From Viscum album (taxonomy: Eukaryota > Streptophyta > Magnoliopsida > Santalales > Viscaceae): 64,000 nt of DNA. Shown here piece by piece: positions 12,771 through 25,167 of the stretch. The notes under the pieces were generated by a model. The model was not told the origin of the DNA. It saw only the letters and a program-made list of their open reading frames with translations, and did not search any database. Where the stretch lies: contig OY728142.1 of the NCBI GenBank assembly GCA_963277665.1, positions 12,042,001 to 12,106,000 on the forward strand, in the 5' to 3' direction. Position 1 is the stretch's first letter, and each line of letters opens with the position of its first letter. A program made the position numbers and the translations under genes.

Positions 12771-13400
12771 ATGGTGGAGATATGGATAGTACACTACCAC
12801 ATCTTTCCTACTCTACCTTAATCAGTTATGTACCAAGTGTATTTGGGTGTGATATGATTTGATGAGGTATCGATGTGATGTTTCATGTGGTGGGGTCATG
12901 TGTGATAGGATGAGGGATTAGGTTGATTTTATTCATGTTCATGGTACCCTACTGATATGGTTATTTGATGAGTTATGTTGGTATGGACTCGGTTTATTTG
13001 GTTGAAATGTGTTGTGATGGACCAATATTCTTTAGGTATGATGAGACGTGATGTGATGATTCTTGATGATAGATTGATATTTTAGATCTAATGAGGGTGG
13101 TTTAGGTATAAATACATATTTACCCACAAAAAATATTGTTGGTATGTGATTTTATAAGTATAGAAGGGATGGGAGAATAGGATGTTTAATATTGAGGTGT
13201 GATGGAGGAAACTTAGTGGGTAAGCTATATAAGAGTTCCTTTATTAGGTATTATCTCAATTTTATAGTATTATATTGGACGCGTGATTTGGTGAGTGATC
13301 CACATTGAGGTTAGGGATCGTTAGTTGGCATCTTTAGGTGATTTTTGGTTCTTCTATTTGGTCACTGGTGAATTAGAATCCTCTTTTCACATGTGCACTA

Positions 13401-15885
13401 TAGACCTTGGGTACGATCCAATTGAATATATATGTAATTCTCAAAAAACATATATATATATTTTCCCAGGTTCCAAAGAGGAATTTTTTGATTGAGCTGG
13501 AAATTTTTATCTTATAATAGAGATACTAATGAGTTACTAATATTAGACCTTTCTTTTAATACATTACTTTGGAGACCATTATTTTTATCTGTTGACATTC
13601 ATCATGCATTGTGGGATGGTTATCAGTTTATTTTATATTATATATTGGTGTTTCTTGGTGATTTTATATCATATTTTCTGATCTTGTTTTATATATAGAT
13701 GGAAATTCCCCCCATTTGTGATATTTTTAATCCCATAGTTCTTATCACCAACCATGGCTTGTTGGAGGTGTTCCTTGGAGATTATTATCTCTCTCCCTTC
13801 ATTTTCATCCTAGGAGGGGTATCTTTGATGGTAGACGTTTTTGATATAGTAGTATTAGAGGCCTTTGGTTGAGATATATGACGGAGTATGGATTTACAAA
13901 CTGTGAGGTTTTCATTGTTGGTAGGGAAATAGTGTTAATTATTCTTGGTACATGACATAGGGAAAGGAGACCAACTAAGACATGGTATTTTAGGTCCCCT
14001 TTTCATCCAATGAAAATTCTATCAGCTTATTGAATGACCAAGTGATGTAGATCATTTTGTAGAGTAGATACCTAGGAGAGGTACAAAATTGATGATTAAT
14101 TGTATTTGTATTTGAATTGGGAAATCAAGGAAAGTTAACTAGATAAAATAATTAACTGAATAATTCTATGAAAAAATTATATACTACTGGTCTTATGATG
14201 TTCTATTAAATTTTTAGGAATGGATGCTAGTCATCATCCATTAGTAGCTCAAGAAGATAATTTTTAGTAGGCTAACCAGTCGATCGTTAAAGGATTGACC
14301 TGATTGTAGAGGATGATGTTTGTAAGAGGGAATTAAATTATTTTATATGGTAGGATTTGGGAATGTATAGAAGGATAGTCTAAAATGTGGATAAATAGTT
14401 ATATTTGGAAGATATTTAGATCATATTCTTTATAATTCATGAAGTGTTTTAGTTTTGTTTGTTTTGGTAGTTATTCAGCTGCGAGGAGTTGTCTATTGAT
14501 GGTGGAAACTATTTCTTAGTGACATTAATGAGGTAGATGTGTTGTTTCCATACATTATATGGGAGTTTTGGGTAGAGTGTATATCATTGATAAAAAACAG
14601 TAGTGTTGCGGAAAGAATTTATCTCTATTTATAAAGGGATCATGAGTTTTCTTAAATTGACATTTGTTTCATTTCCTATGATATTTTTCTATATAAAGAT
14701 TCAAAATCACGGTGTCAGGAGTAGAATTTTCGCCCAATTATTATGTTTTTGGTCACTCTGTTTACACTACCAATGTTACTAGAGGTAAAAAAGAAATTGG
14801 TTATTTGGTGGATGAGTTATTTGGGATTTGATCCTTAGGAATGTGAGTAGAAGGGTGTCTCATGGCGCAGGTCTTTAGGTAGTGTGTCACAAGATTTCAG
14901 GGAGTAGGGGTTCTGAATAGTTTGTTACCAACTCTGTAAAATATCCTCCTATCCTCCTATGGTATTTGGATTTTGAGAATTTACCAGTGGAAATATAATT
15001 TCATGTTATGTATGTTGGGGAAATGGGAACCACTAGGCTCAGTGTCTGACTACTCTAAGAGTCTAGTATCATATGGATATTCATGTCCCTTTTCAACAGC
15101 AGAAATTGTTTCCTCTAAGGCCATTTCAGCAATAGGGTCCACATGTGATTGTGCAGTAGGAAAGGGAATGTGGAATTGGAAGAGTTTAGCATCACTATTT
15201 TCCATATCCAGAGGGTCCTATGATAGATCATGGTCAAGGAATTTAGTAGTGGAGAAGCATTGGAGTGAGACGTAGTCAATTTCACATGTTAGAGGCATCA
15301 GTTCCAGTATATCTAAAAGTTATTTTAGGGATGATTATTTTATTATCTACCCTTATTTTTATTTTAAATTATTAAGGATACTCAAACACATTTGTATTAT
15401 TACTTTTGTGGTTAACTTTTGAATAGATTTGGAGGGGCCTCCAATTCCATTAGTTTTATCAACATAGGTTGGAAGTTAGTATGCTTTTCTTAATGTGTTA
15501 TGGGGGTGCATACTAGTTATGTGGTAACACTAATAAGTGGGATATTTCTTCTAACCATTGACATATTCATATGATGTCATGCATTGTGTACAATATTGGT
15601 ATTCTATATACACAATTGTCGAATGTTTCAATTCAATATTTTTTTTCTAATGTGGAAGACCAGCGAGTGGAATTCATTTGAAAGTGAGGTTATCTGATGG
15701 GTGTTATGTAACTAGATCCTCTTTTTCCTCAATTAGTAGATATGACATTATAAACTCAAGAAAGAGAAGTTACCTGATTTTTGAAGTAGTTCATGGATAT
15801 TTTCTTAGAAAAGGTTATGACCCCCATCCCCTTGACATGAAATCGAGTTTAAGAAATATTTTAAGCTAGGTGAGTCTCATATTTT
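13401..15885 (+). pseudogene. Element C interior, gag/protease zone, unreadable
   Basis: This lies between the C left LTR and readable RT, where gag and protease should be. A few short open stretches exist (14973-15275 and 15678-15869), but I find no zinc knuckle, DTG or gag tryptophan pair. The part just before 15870 could be the decayed protease-RT linker. The assignment rests on position alone. Confidence 0.35.
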
Positions 15886-16445
15886 ATGGCCCCTATCAGA
15901 TAGAGACTAAAGAGTTTCAAGAGTTGAGGTTGTATTTGTTTTATCTAGTGTATAGGGGTTTCATCTAACCTAGTGTGTTTCCTTAGGGTTCCCCAATGTT
16001 GTTCGACAAGAATTCAGATGGTAGTCTGAGGCTTTATACAGACTATCAACGGTTGAGTCATGTGATTGTCAGGACTTGTTACCCCTTCTAAGGATTGATA
16101 ATATATTTGATTATTTGAGAGGATCCAGTTGTTTTTCAATGATTAATTTATGGTCGATACATCACTAATTTAGTATGAAGTATGGGGATATCCGGAAGAT
16201 GACCTTCAGGTTCTGGTATGGGTAATTTGAGTTCATCATCATGATTTTCAGTGTTAGGAATGCACCATCCATAGTCACAGGGCTCATGAAATCTATGATC
16301 CATGATTTTCTATACTGTTTCATCATTATACAGATTGATGATATATTTCTCTACTTGAGGTCATAGGGTTATTATTCCAAGCAACTCATAGCTTTTTTTG
16401 AAGTTCTGTAACACCACCAACTCAATTTGAAGTCATTTAATGTGA
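15886..16445 (+). pseudogene. Element C reverse transcriptase, 5' part
   Basis: This is a broken Gypsy RT on the + strand. In order one can read GSPMLF with SDGSLRLYTDYQRL (fingers), a frameshift near 16090, RIDNIFDYLRG, MKYGDIRKMTFRFWYG, APSIVTGLMKSMIHDFL and the catalytic box QIDDIFLY near 16330, in which both aspartates remain. Stops include one replacing the Trp of the usual PWG. The reading is cut at 16445 by element B and resumes at 37866, where FWMYD follows on as expected for the end of RT. Confidence 0.85.
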
Positions 16446-16450
16446 ATTTT
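16446..16450 (+). repeat. Target-site duplication of B, left copy
   Basis: ATTTT lies directly before the B LTR and is repeated at 37861-37865 directly after it. Joining across B restores the C RT reading. Confidence 0.85.
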
Positions 16451-16504
16451 TGTAACACCATGAGCTTTTATGAGATATATTATTTTTAATTTCTTTGATG
16501 TCTT

Positions 16505-16795
16505 CTATTATACACTACACCAATATTAGCTTTTACTATACGCAACACCGTATTATCTTGCAGTATACACAGAACTGTTTTTGGCTCGTGTTACACACAA
16601 TTTCAAGTTCATTTTGTGGAAATTATTCTACGCAACATTAAGTATAGATTTTGTTTATTGTATAAATGAAATAAGTTTTGATTATGTTATACACAACACT
16701 AAACTGAGCTTTCACTACATGTAGTCCTGACTTGGCTTGCATTACACGCAATCAAGATTTTCTTCAACAGCGTGTGTAGTACGCGATACCAAGTT
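16505..16795 (+). repeat. Repeated TACACGCAA-type motif in B U3
   Basis: At least seven loosely spaced variants of TATACGCAAC/TTACACACAA occur (near 16537, 16566, 16591, 16629, 16688, 16742 and 16778), mostly 30-60 bp apart. The same series is in the right LTR from about 33695. Such clusters in U3 can act as enhancers; that role is inference. Confidence 0.5.
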
Positions 16796-18259
16796 TCACT
16801 AAACGAGATATTATTATAATATCATTATGAACTAGCCGTTATGAATAGAAATACCCACTTATTGAAATTTTTTAATTTTATCTTTCCAAATGTACTACAT
16901 TTTTTGATTCAAAATATCAAAATTATCATATGGTGAATTTTTGGTATTTTTCTAAAAACTTTCAATTTTCGATGAATAGTTAAAACACTAGGTTACTATT
17001 TAAAAACCAACTTTTTATTTAAATAATTATTTAATTTATTTAAATTTATATATAATACCTATATAAGTTCAATGTAATTCATTTGAGTCATTTTATAATA
17101 ATTTTAGATATATACAAATTTTATTGAACTTTTCACTGTCTTTTACCCATCTACTAGGAGAATTTGAAAATTTACATAAAAATTAATTTTACCACTTCTG
17201 TGAGTGAAATTTCAAAAATATGAGAGACACGGTTAATATCAAAGAGTAAAATTTGGTTCAATAAGATAAAAATAATTGTTGGTGAATAGTAGTTTTTTAC
17301 TTTTATTTACCACGGTTAAAAGTAAATAGGGTAATTAAGGGTAAAAATGATATTATTATTACCCTAACACATTTCCTAATTCTATTGGATAAGTTTAATT
17401 CGAAAAAAAAAATCTTAGGAATAAGATATTACCCTTTAGGTCCACTTGGATTAGATTAGGACACTTATTATTATTTTATTTAAAGAAGTGTTAAAATAGT
17501 TAAAATCAGAGTTTAATAAATAAAACATATTTAATATAGGGTTATACATAAGATAAATTCGATGATAAATATTAATTATAAAGATAAAACTATTTCCTAC
17601 ATAATGGTATTTTATTTATAATTTTTATACATTAAATAACTTAATTTATTTATGACACAATGATGATGTAGTAATTACCTTATTAATGAAATATTAATAT
17701 AATTGCTGTTATAATTACCCAAATAAATGTAATTTGAGACTTTTTATGAATTACACTAATTTTCTAGGTTAATATGACATGTTATTATTTATTAAATTAA
17801 CTTTTTTCGAACTAATCATGTTGTTATGATTTCTAAAAAAATCAATTACCAAATAGTGTCAAAATTGACATAAAATAGTTTTTAAAAACAAATATTATAT
17901 TACTAATTGTTATTATTTTCCTAAAAATCTAAGGATCATCCAAATGACTTATATAAGTTTATATATATTAATAATGAACCCCTTGGGGTTATTTTGGCTT
18001 GTTATAGTAAGTTTATTAACCATATTTTATAAGAAAATAAGAAGACACGATAAAAGTTAAATTATTTAACTTAGAGTTAAATGTAAATGATAAGGTTAAA
18101 ATAGTAACCTAAACTTGTCTAAAACCTATTGGTTGAGATAATTTCGACCCATAACCACTTTAACTTCGAAATAAATCAATTTTAAGCTATTATAAACCGA
18201 ATATGACTTTATTCTAAAATAATATTTTAAGTTTTTCCAAAGGTGCCCCTCTCCTCCCT

Positions 18260-18267
18260 TACAAAAA
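18260..18267 (+). promoter_or_regulatory. Degenerate TATA box, B left LTR
   Basis: TACAAAAA occupies the place of TATAAAAA at 35465-35472 in the right LTR, between ctcctccct and gggaaccc. The C is probably a later mutation. Confidence 0.6.
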
Positions 18268-18437
18268 GGGAACCCCTTCCCTCTTCTCTTCACACCCTTT
18301 TGAGACTTGAAGTTCAGAAAAACCCTGAAAATTACTCTTTTAAACCTATATAGTTATATCATAGAGGTTCTGGTCTTCTAAAAATACCAACTCTAGTGCC
18401 CTAAGAAGAAGTTTAAAGGAGGTGCTTCGAGGAAGAG

Positions 18438-18443
18438 GTAATC
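18438..18443 (+). other. Donor-like site, B left LTR
   Basis: GAG|GTAATC lies 177 nt after the TATA-like site, the same distance as in G and in the right B LTR. In the right LTR (35642) the preceding base is T and not G. The matching acceptor-like site is at 30656. Confidence 0.4.
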
Positions 18444-18603
18444 TCTTCTACCGACTCTTTCAAGATTCTTTATTCTTCTACTTCCTATTGTTTATTTGTT
18501 TCATTATAAATTAATAACATTAGTATTAATTATATACGGATATGTTATTATAAATATGAAACAAACCTATTTCACCTTCTATCCATCCTACAGAAAAGGA
18601 AAT

Positions 18604-19033
18604 CACCGTGCGTGTGTACGTACGGAATACCGTCTCCACGCCGTGGTGTAATCTGTTTTTCCACCACCACCATACTTGGATGGGTATAATGGTGTAAATA
18701 ATAACTATATATGATTATTATAACATCATACTGATTCTATGATATTATATCATCCACTCCAATTCCATTCAATAAATATGGTAATGATATCATCGCTCGT
18801 GCGTACGTACGGATTACCGTCTCCACGACGCGATGAGATTCATTTTCCATGTTAACAATTCAAGAATGATTATAAAGGATATATAATAAGTAATCATGAA
18901 ATATATGACATAATAATTCTACTGGATTTATGTATATATATATGTATGTCATCGACTTAATTCCATTTAATTCCATAAGGAAATGAAAAAAACGTTCATA
19001 CGTACGTACGGCCTACCGTCCCCATAAACGGTG
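18604..19033 (+). repeat. Three CpG-rich hairpin modules, B left LTR
   Basis: Modules lie at 18604-18648, 18790-18836 and 18992-19032, about 185-200 bp apart. Each has a core of the type CGTACGG..TACCGTC. The stems differ: CACCGTGCGTG/CACGCCGTGGTG, then TCATCGCTCGTG/CACGACGCGATGA, then ACGTTCAT/ATAAACGGT. So the core sequence and the ability to pair are kept while stem sequence changes. They sit just after the donor-like site. Confidence 0.75.
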
Positions 19034-19354
19034 TATTTCGTTACATTTATCTATCTATTATATATATGTATATTCTGAATAAATATTATATATAAATAAT
19101 TTTTTATATTCTGGAATAAAGTAATCATGATCTAATTAATCATATTAATAATTAAAGTCAAAACACTGATGATAAATGAAACAATTTTACCCAAAACGCT
19201 GCTTTAACATGGAATTGACAAATGAAAGGATAATATAAAGTCATAAGTGAATCATATATGATATAATAAATAATATTGTGGTTCTGTTACAAGTTAATAA
19301 TATTTTTAATCCCACTACACAAGAGTCTCGGACACATACAGAAGAAATTGGACA

Positions 19355-19359
19355 TAAGG
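19355..19359 (+). repeat. Target-site duplication of A, left copy
   Basis: TAAGG directly precedes the A LTR and recurs at 29566-29570 directly after it. The uninterrupted B right LTR has a single related stretch (gacataagtaaagg) here. Confidence 0.9.
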
Positions 19360-19621
19360 TATAAGGACCCAGCCTTTTTACATACATAATCTTGAATTTA
19401 ATAAAGGAAATACTTCCTTTTAAAATGAGGATATTTTCAGGTTTATAGCTTTAGATAATTGGTACAAAACATTCATAACATTACACATTGTTACATAGTG
19501 GATACCATAAAAACAGTTTCTATTTTCTCAAAATATAAAACATTAAAACATAAAACAAGACTCCTTGACAATTCTTTAACATTTAAAATGTCTTCATTAC
19601 TTGTATTACACATCCATTAAC

Positions 19622-21254
19622 CTGTGAAAAATCATTTAAAAACTTGGGATAAGCACAAAATCTCATTAAGGTATGAAAAAGAAGGAAAAATCCTATTAGT
19701 CCATGAATACTCATAACGTATGAAAACATTTTCAAAAGACATGCTTTTCACCCATAAATACTTACTTTGTGTAACTTTAGATTTACACCAGATCCACACA
19801 AACATGAGAACATAAATATAATCATAGAGGTATCTTGGGGAATTACTTACATAATCTTTTAACCATCTTGGCTACCTCAAAATTTGTAACCCTCACGGCA
19901 ACCTTACTTTGTGTAACCATCGCAGTTACACTTGGAGTAACCATACGGCCGACCTCCAAATTACTCATACCCAATGAATTGGAGGGAAATATAGGTCCCA
20001 ACGTTCATCATAAACAATTCCAAATAACCAAAACATAATCATATGACATAAATAATATGATAAAAACATTGCTTTTGATTATCGTAAAACAGAATTTTAA
20101 AAGAGGATTTTAGAAGAAAAGTCCCTTATATACATCATATACTTGAAGTGAGACTTAATAGAGTGGATGTAATATGTATATGATCTGTAAATAAACATTA
20201 ATAAACATATTAAAATCATAATTCATCTCAAAAACAATTCAAATACCACATAATTAATGAAGTAGAATGTTAACCCAAAGAATGGAAATCGGGTTAAGAA
20301 TTCCCTTACCTTAAGCTTGTCTTACTTTAAACTTTTTAAAACCTCCTGTATAATGGTTAAAATAGTGTTATTAGTAGTTTACATAAACATGTTCATGTTT
20401 ATAACATCTTATATGGTCATTTAATAACCTCATTTCACCCCTTAATTGTTAGTATTTTCTTCCTTGCATTATTTTGGGTGAGTTCTTTGTGATTTTCATG
20501 ATCGGTTCATGATGAATCGTTCTTGTTCATTGGAAGTGAAAATCCATAATTGGAATGGAGTGGTATTTACATATTTCCAGTACCATAATTTAAACAATTT
20601 ATCACTTTTATTCTTTATATGAGAGTGACTTATAAGTTAAAATAGTAATGATGTCCGTTTAGATCATTTTAGTGTTTCTTTGATAATAACAACGTCATTT
20701 TGTCTTTTAAATTAGAACCATGGGTAAAAAAGAATTACAAAACCATATATGAGTCATAAAACATATATTATAACCTGGTTCAAAAATATAAATGGTTTCA
20801 TTTCCATACTTGAAGAATTAATGGAAATTGAAAATACATTGTCCATGATGTCGGTAATTCGACAGAAATGGACACTGTTTTTTGATTATTTAAATAAGTG
20901 GAAGAGGAGAAGAATAATGATGATGAATTTTCTATAGTAATGATAAAATAATGAATATACATTATTCTGGATATTTCATGCCTCTTGGATAAGAGGGAGT
21001 GAGGAAAAAGAAAAACAAATCATGAAATAAAAGAAAATCATGAGAAATTTATCACGAAAATTCGGCAGCCTAATGACGTCTCTTAAAATTTCATAAATAC
21101 AGGATTGGTGGGAGGAATGGAATATCTCAACATTAATACAAAATATGGACAGTAAGGGGGAATATTTAATGAAATATCCCAACAAAATACAAAGGTAATG
21201 GAAGTGAATAACATAAAATGAAAGAAAAGAAAGAAAATAAAAGAGGTTGTTTAC
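19622..21254 (-). other. Candidate intron in A 3' LTR
   Basis: The donor-like AAGAG|GTAAAC at 21254 lies 174 nt after the TATA box, and the acceptor-like TTTTTCACAG ends at 19622, preceded by CTTACTGAG or its derivative. The 5' LTR copy spans 28688-27055. Both copies give 1633-1634 nt. This is the same plan as in B and G despite divergent sequence between. Confidence 0.4.
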
Positions 21255-21420
21255 CTCTTGATCTCTTCTCCTTGAGATCCTTCTTAAGGGCTTTGATTTT
21301 GGTCTTTTGGTGAGACCAAAAGCTCTAGGACGTGGGGAAGAATATTGGGGAGGGAATTTGGAAAAATTAGACAATGATCAAGGCTCGAGAGGTGTGGTAG
21401 GAATAGGGGAGTGAGGGTGG

Positions 21421-21428
21421 TATTTATA
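21421..21428 (-). promoter_or_regulatory. TATA box, A 3' LTR
   Basis: On the - strand it reads ctccactaTAAATAccaccctc. The same site is at 28856-28863 in the 5' LTR, which would drive the element. Confidence 0.65.
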
Positions 21429-22127
21429 GTGGAGGAGGGGAGGTATTTTAGATTATTTTAATCATTATTATAATATTTTTATCAAGACTATGAATAATCT
21501 CAAATCAAGTGGCCCTAAATAGTGATAATATCATTTGAGTTCGAAGAAAGTGGCCTTGAATCACTTATGATGTCATAAATAGTGCATTTTTACTGATAAA
21601 TTGATTATACGGTATTTTATCGTATTTCACTATTCACCGAAAATTCAAGAGTTTCAGAAAAATACCAAAACTTTACCCCAACCATTTTTCAACGTGTAGA
21701 ATTCAAAAATGAACTCCATTTTTCAAAAATAATTATCTAAATATTATTAATTTATATTTTACATAAGGTCACAGTTAATTCGAAAAATAACAATATTGAA
21801 GTGCAATCAGTTTTATATGACATTGGAAAATTAATTATGATCCCATTATCCTATTGCCTTGGGAAAATAAAATAATATTATTATTTACTATTCATGTGGT
21901 CATATTACTATTCATATTACTATTCATAAGGGTATGTTACTATTCACCAAAAAACAAGTTTGTTTCATCATACTCTAAATAACATACTGAACACAATTGT
22001 AGATGATAGTTTCTTGAAATTCAAAACATAGAAGAAATAAAATTATGTTTAAAGGATACTTATAAATATATACCTTAAAAAAAATTCAAGCATTTTCAAT
22101 TTTTTTAGAAAACCTTGGGATGTTACA

Positions 22128-22143
22128 GTAGCCCCACCTTCTT
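22128..22143 (-). promoter_or_regulatory. Polypurine tract of A
   Basis: Read on the - strand, AAGAAGGTGGGG then CTAC abuts the 3' LTR start TGTAACATCC. It would prime second-strand DNA synthesis. Confidence 0.85.
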
Positions 22144-22167
22144 AAAATTGCGTCCTCGCAATTTTAT

Positions 22168-22430
22168 TTAGTTATTAAACAACTGAGGGTATTTTCCCCT
22201 CATAGAATTTTTAGACTCCCATTTTGCTTCTTCAACTATGTGGTTTCTCCACAAAACCTTTACCTGGTGGATTACCTTATTCCACAATACCTGTTCTCTT
22301 TGATCAAGAATCTGAACCGATTTTTCTTCATAAGAAAGGTTCTCTTCCAGCTGAACTGCTTCTAGGCTCAAGACATGTGATGAATCTGGAACATACTTTC
22401 TCAACATCGAAACATGAAAAACATTGTGTA
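22168..22430 (-). pseudogene. A chromodomain (pol C-terminus)
   Basis: After the integrase tail (VHNVFHVSMLRKYVPD) comes EKSVQILDQREQVLWNKVI, then VKVLWRNHIVEEAKWE and a closing YPQLFNN. The aromatic and acidic pattern (VLW, EEA.WE) is that of chromodomains at the end of chromovirus integrases, thought to guide insertion to modified histones. It ends in a true stop near 22168. The presence of this domain and the Met primer site place A near Tekay/Del. Confidence 0.85.
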
Positions 22431-23433
22431 CCTAAAACAAGATCGGAGGAAAACCTACACGGTATGCAACTGTTCCAACTTTATCCAATATTTTAAAAGG
22501 ACAGATGAACCGTGGACTTAGTTTCCCTTTCTTACCGAAACGCATCACACTTTTCCAAGGAGAGATTTTAAGGAAAACATGGTCACCTACCTCGAAAGAG
22601 AAGTCTTTCCTTCTGTTATCCGCATAACTTTTCTGCCTGCTCTGAGCTTTCCTCATGTGTTGTTGGATCATCCTCACTTTCTCAGCCACTTCTTCTACTA
22701 ATTCTGGCCCCATCAACTTTCGTTCACTGAATTCATCCCAAAACGTAGGATTCTGACACAGCTTTCCATACAAGGCCTAAAAAGGTGCCATCTGAATACT
22801 GGAATGGAAACTGTTATTATAAGAAAACTCAACTAATGAAATATGATGATCCCAACTTCCTTGATAGTCCATTGAACAAGCTCGAAGCATATCCTCCAAA
22901 GTCTGAATCATTCGTTCTGACTTCCCATCTGATTGAGGATGAAAAGCAGTACTAAAATTCAACTCTATGACCAATGACTTCTGAAATACCTTCCAAAATT
23001 TAGAAGTGACCCTAGGATCTCGGTCAGACACAATGGAAAGAGGAACTCCATGTAACCTGACAATCTCTTTGAGGTACAATCGAGAAAGCTGATCTAATTT
23101 CATTGTATCTCGAATAGAAATAAAATGTCCAGACTTTGTTTGCTGATCGACAATAACCCAAATCACATTGTTACCTTGAGAATTCTTTGATAGTCCCACC
23201 ACAAAATCTATGGATATATTCTCCCACTTCCACTCTGGAACTAGAAAATGCTAAAGCATCCCCTTTGGTAACTGCCGCTCAACTTTAACCTGCTGACATG
23301 TCAAACATTTCATTGTAAAATTAGCAATATATCTTTTCATCCCATTCCACCAATAATACTCTCGGTGGTCTCTGTACATCTTAGTACTGCCATGATGAAC
23401 AGAAAATGGAGAACTATGAGCTTCACACAACAA
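22431..23433 (-). pseudogene. A integrase
   Basis: This includes the zinc-binding HHCC module (EAHSSPFSVHHG, then KCLTCQQVK, 23251-23433) and the catalytic core at 22777-23202. The three acidic residues are visible: D in VIVDQQTKSGHF, D in IVSDRDPRVTSKFW and E in HPQSDGKSERMIQT. The DNA-binding tail follows, with VGDHVFLKISPW and GKLSPRFICPFKILDKVG. In-frame stops interrupt it after the zinc module (23251), after MAPF (22777) and near 22432. It would have inserted the cDNA into host DNA. Confidence 0.9.
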
Positions 23434-23639
23434 TTATTTCTTCAACTGGGAATCACAAGGCACAAACAACCTTTTTCCAAATCATAAAACACAATCTTTA
23501 TCAAGATTAAATTCTGTCAACTTACCCATTTTAACCAATTCTACCTTTTTCTGTAGCTCATGGTCTTCCCTCTGTGCTCTCATAATTCTGTCTGACAATG
23601 AAGACTGTATTGAAACCTGAAAAAAAAACAGATATATTC

Positions 23640-24385
23640 CTTGCACCAATAACTTCTAAGCCCAAATTCATCAAATCATTAATCAAGGGACAATTTTACA
23701 GACGTAGCATGGTTAATGATGCACGATGTTTCCAACTTAAGACATCTGCTACTTTATTTGCTTTTCCAGGATGGTAATTGATCATGCAGTCATAATCCTT
23801 TATCAGTTCTAGCCATCTTCTCTGCCTCATGTTTAATTCCTTCTAAGAGAATATATACTTTAGACTTTTATGGTCAGTATATATTTGGAATTTTAATCCG
23901 TATAGATGATTTCTCCATATTTTCAAAGAAAAAACCATATCTGCCAATTCCAAATAATGTGTGGGATAATTTATCTCATGAGGTTTAAGTTGCCTCGAAG
24001 CATAGGCAATTACCTAATCATTCTGCATCAAAACACAACCAAGTACCTTCAAAGAAGCATCACTGTAGATGACAAACTCACCATTCCGGGAAGGTAAGGC
24101 CAAAACTGGAGCATTCACCAATCTATTCTTCAGTTCCTGAAAACAAACATCACATTCTTCTGTACAAACAAATTTAACCCCTTTTCGTGTTAACTTAGTT
24201 GTCGATCTAGATAATCGTGCAAAGTTCTTAACAAACCGTCGGTAATAACTTGCTAAGCCCATAAAACTAAAAATATCTGTAACATTTGTGGGTCTTGTCC
24301 ATTCATCAACTACTTTCATTTTGGCAGGATCAACTGTTATTCCATCCTTATTTACGATGTTCCCAAGAAAAGAAATCTGTTGCAA
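23640..24385 (-). pseudogene. A RNase H
   Basis: It starts with the connection segment SFLGNIVNKDGITVDPAKM and GLASYYRRFVKNFARL. RNase H motifs then follow: FVIYSDAS, a stop at 24014, [22 protein letters not shown] and [13 protein letters not shown], with the catalytic acids still in place, then HPGKANKVADVLS. Further stops lie near 23843 and beyond 23700. It would have removed the RNA template during reverse transcription. Confidence 0.9.
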
Positions 24386-24389
24386 CCAA

Positions 24390-25167
24390 AAATCACACTT
24401 TCTGAATTTTCGATATAGTTTCTTTTCTTCTAAAGTTTTTAAAACAACCCTTAGATGTTTTTCATGCTCCTATTTGTTTTTTGAAAATACTAGAATTTCA
24501 TCAATAAATACGACCACAAACTTATCCAAGAACTCATGGAGTACTCTATTAATAAGATTCATGAATATATTAGGTGCATTAGTTAAGACAAACGGCATAA
24601 CAACCAATTCATAATGCCCATATCTAGTACGAAAAGCTGTTTTCAGGAAGTCATCCTCCTTCACCTTCAGCTGATGGTATTCGGATCTCAAGTCAATCTT
24701 GGAAAAGTACTGATCTCCCCGGAGCTGATCAAACAAGTCATCAATATGAGGAAAAGGATACTTGTTTTTAACAGTGATGTTATGCAAAGCTCTATAATCA
24801 ATGCAAAGTCTCATGGAACCATCTTTCTTTTTAACAAACAAAACAGGGGCTCCCCATGGTGAAGTACAGGGACGAATGAAGCCTTTGAAATGCAAATCCT
24901 GCAACTAATTTTTCAATTGAAGAAGTTCTATTGGATCTATACGATATGGGGTTTTGAAATTGTCTTAGCATCAGGAAGTAAATCAATTGTGAATTCGACT
25001 TATCGATCAGGTATGACACTGGGTAACTCCTCAGGAAAAACATCAAGGTATTCATTTACCACTGGCACATAATTAATTTGAATAGTTCCCTTGTTTTCAA
25101 AAATATGATCAAGATAACTTTCATTTCCATCTTTCAATAATTTCTCATCTTCCTGATATGTTATCAA
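24390..25167 (-). pseudogene. A reverse transcriptase
   Basis: The linker (VPVVNEYLDVFPEELPSVIP) is followed by a stop at DR*V and a 1-base deletion near 24948 that shifts the frame. RT proper then reads [62 protein letters not shown] and FIDEILVFS. The last is the catalytic YxDD box, in which the second Asp is Glu. More stops follow KN and NK. The enzyme is inactive on these grounds. Confidence 0.92.

Larger units (their letters stand above)
10855..13400 (+). mobile_element. Element C: left LTR
   Basis: This LTR is defined by alignment with the right copy (40627-42516 plus 63261-64000). Shared blocks include ggaggagttggagatacagt against ggatttggagctacagttgt, and gggagccctattttctcaat against gggagccttgttttctctat. 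The start TGTCCTATGCC is matched to TGGTCAATGTC on the right; the end is uncertain by about 100 bp because the right copy leaves the window first. Divergence is large, judged by eye at a quarter or more. A TATA-like site lies at 12763. Confidence 0.65.
16451..19359 (+). repeat. B left LTR, part 1
   Basis: Aligned over its length with 33639-36570. It holds the U3 repeats near 16510-16790, a TATA-like site at 18261, a donor-like site at 18438 and three hairpin modules. It is cut at 19359 by A and resumes at 29571; the junction matches the uninterrupted right LTR near 36566-36590. Confidence 0.9.
19360..22127 (-). repeat. A 3' LTR
   Basis: This is the downstream LTR in element sense. It holds a TATA box at 21421-21428 (read on the - strand), a donor-like site at 21254, a hairpin near 20270-20315 and an acceptor-like site at 19622. 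TGAATAGT motifs are repeated near 21885-21965. It aligns over its length with 26793-29565. Confidence 0.95.

Noticed and set aside
13401..15885. A host gene between C left LTR and RT
   Set aside because: Only short frames with no recognisable domain or splice pattern are present; position predicts decayed gag and protease.
19835..20038. 67-codon frame in A LTR with a partner at 27268-27546
   Set aside because: It is on the strand opposite to A transcription, and the two versions differ in length because of stop changes. The repeated VTLG/VTIT pattern comes from short DNA repeats (gtaaccat).
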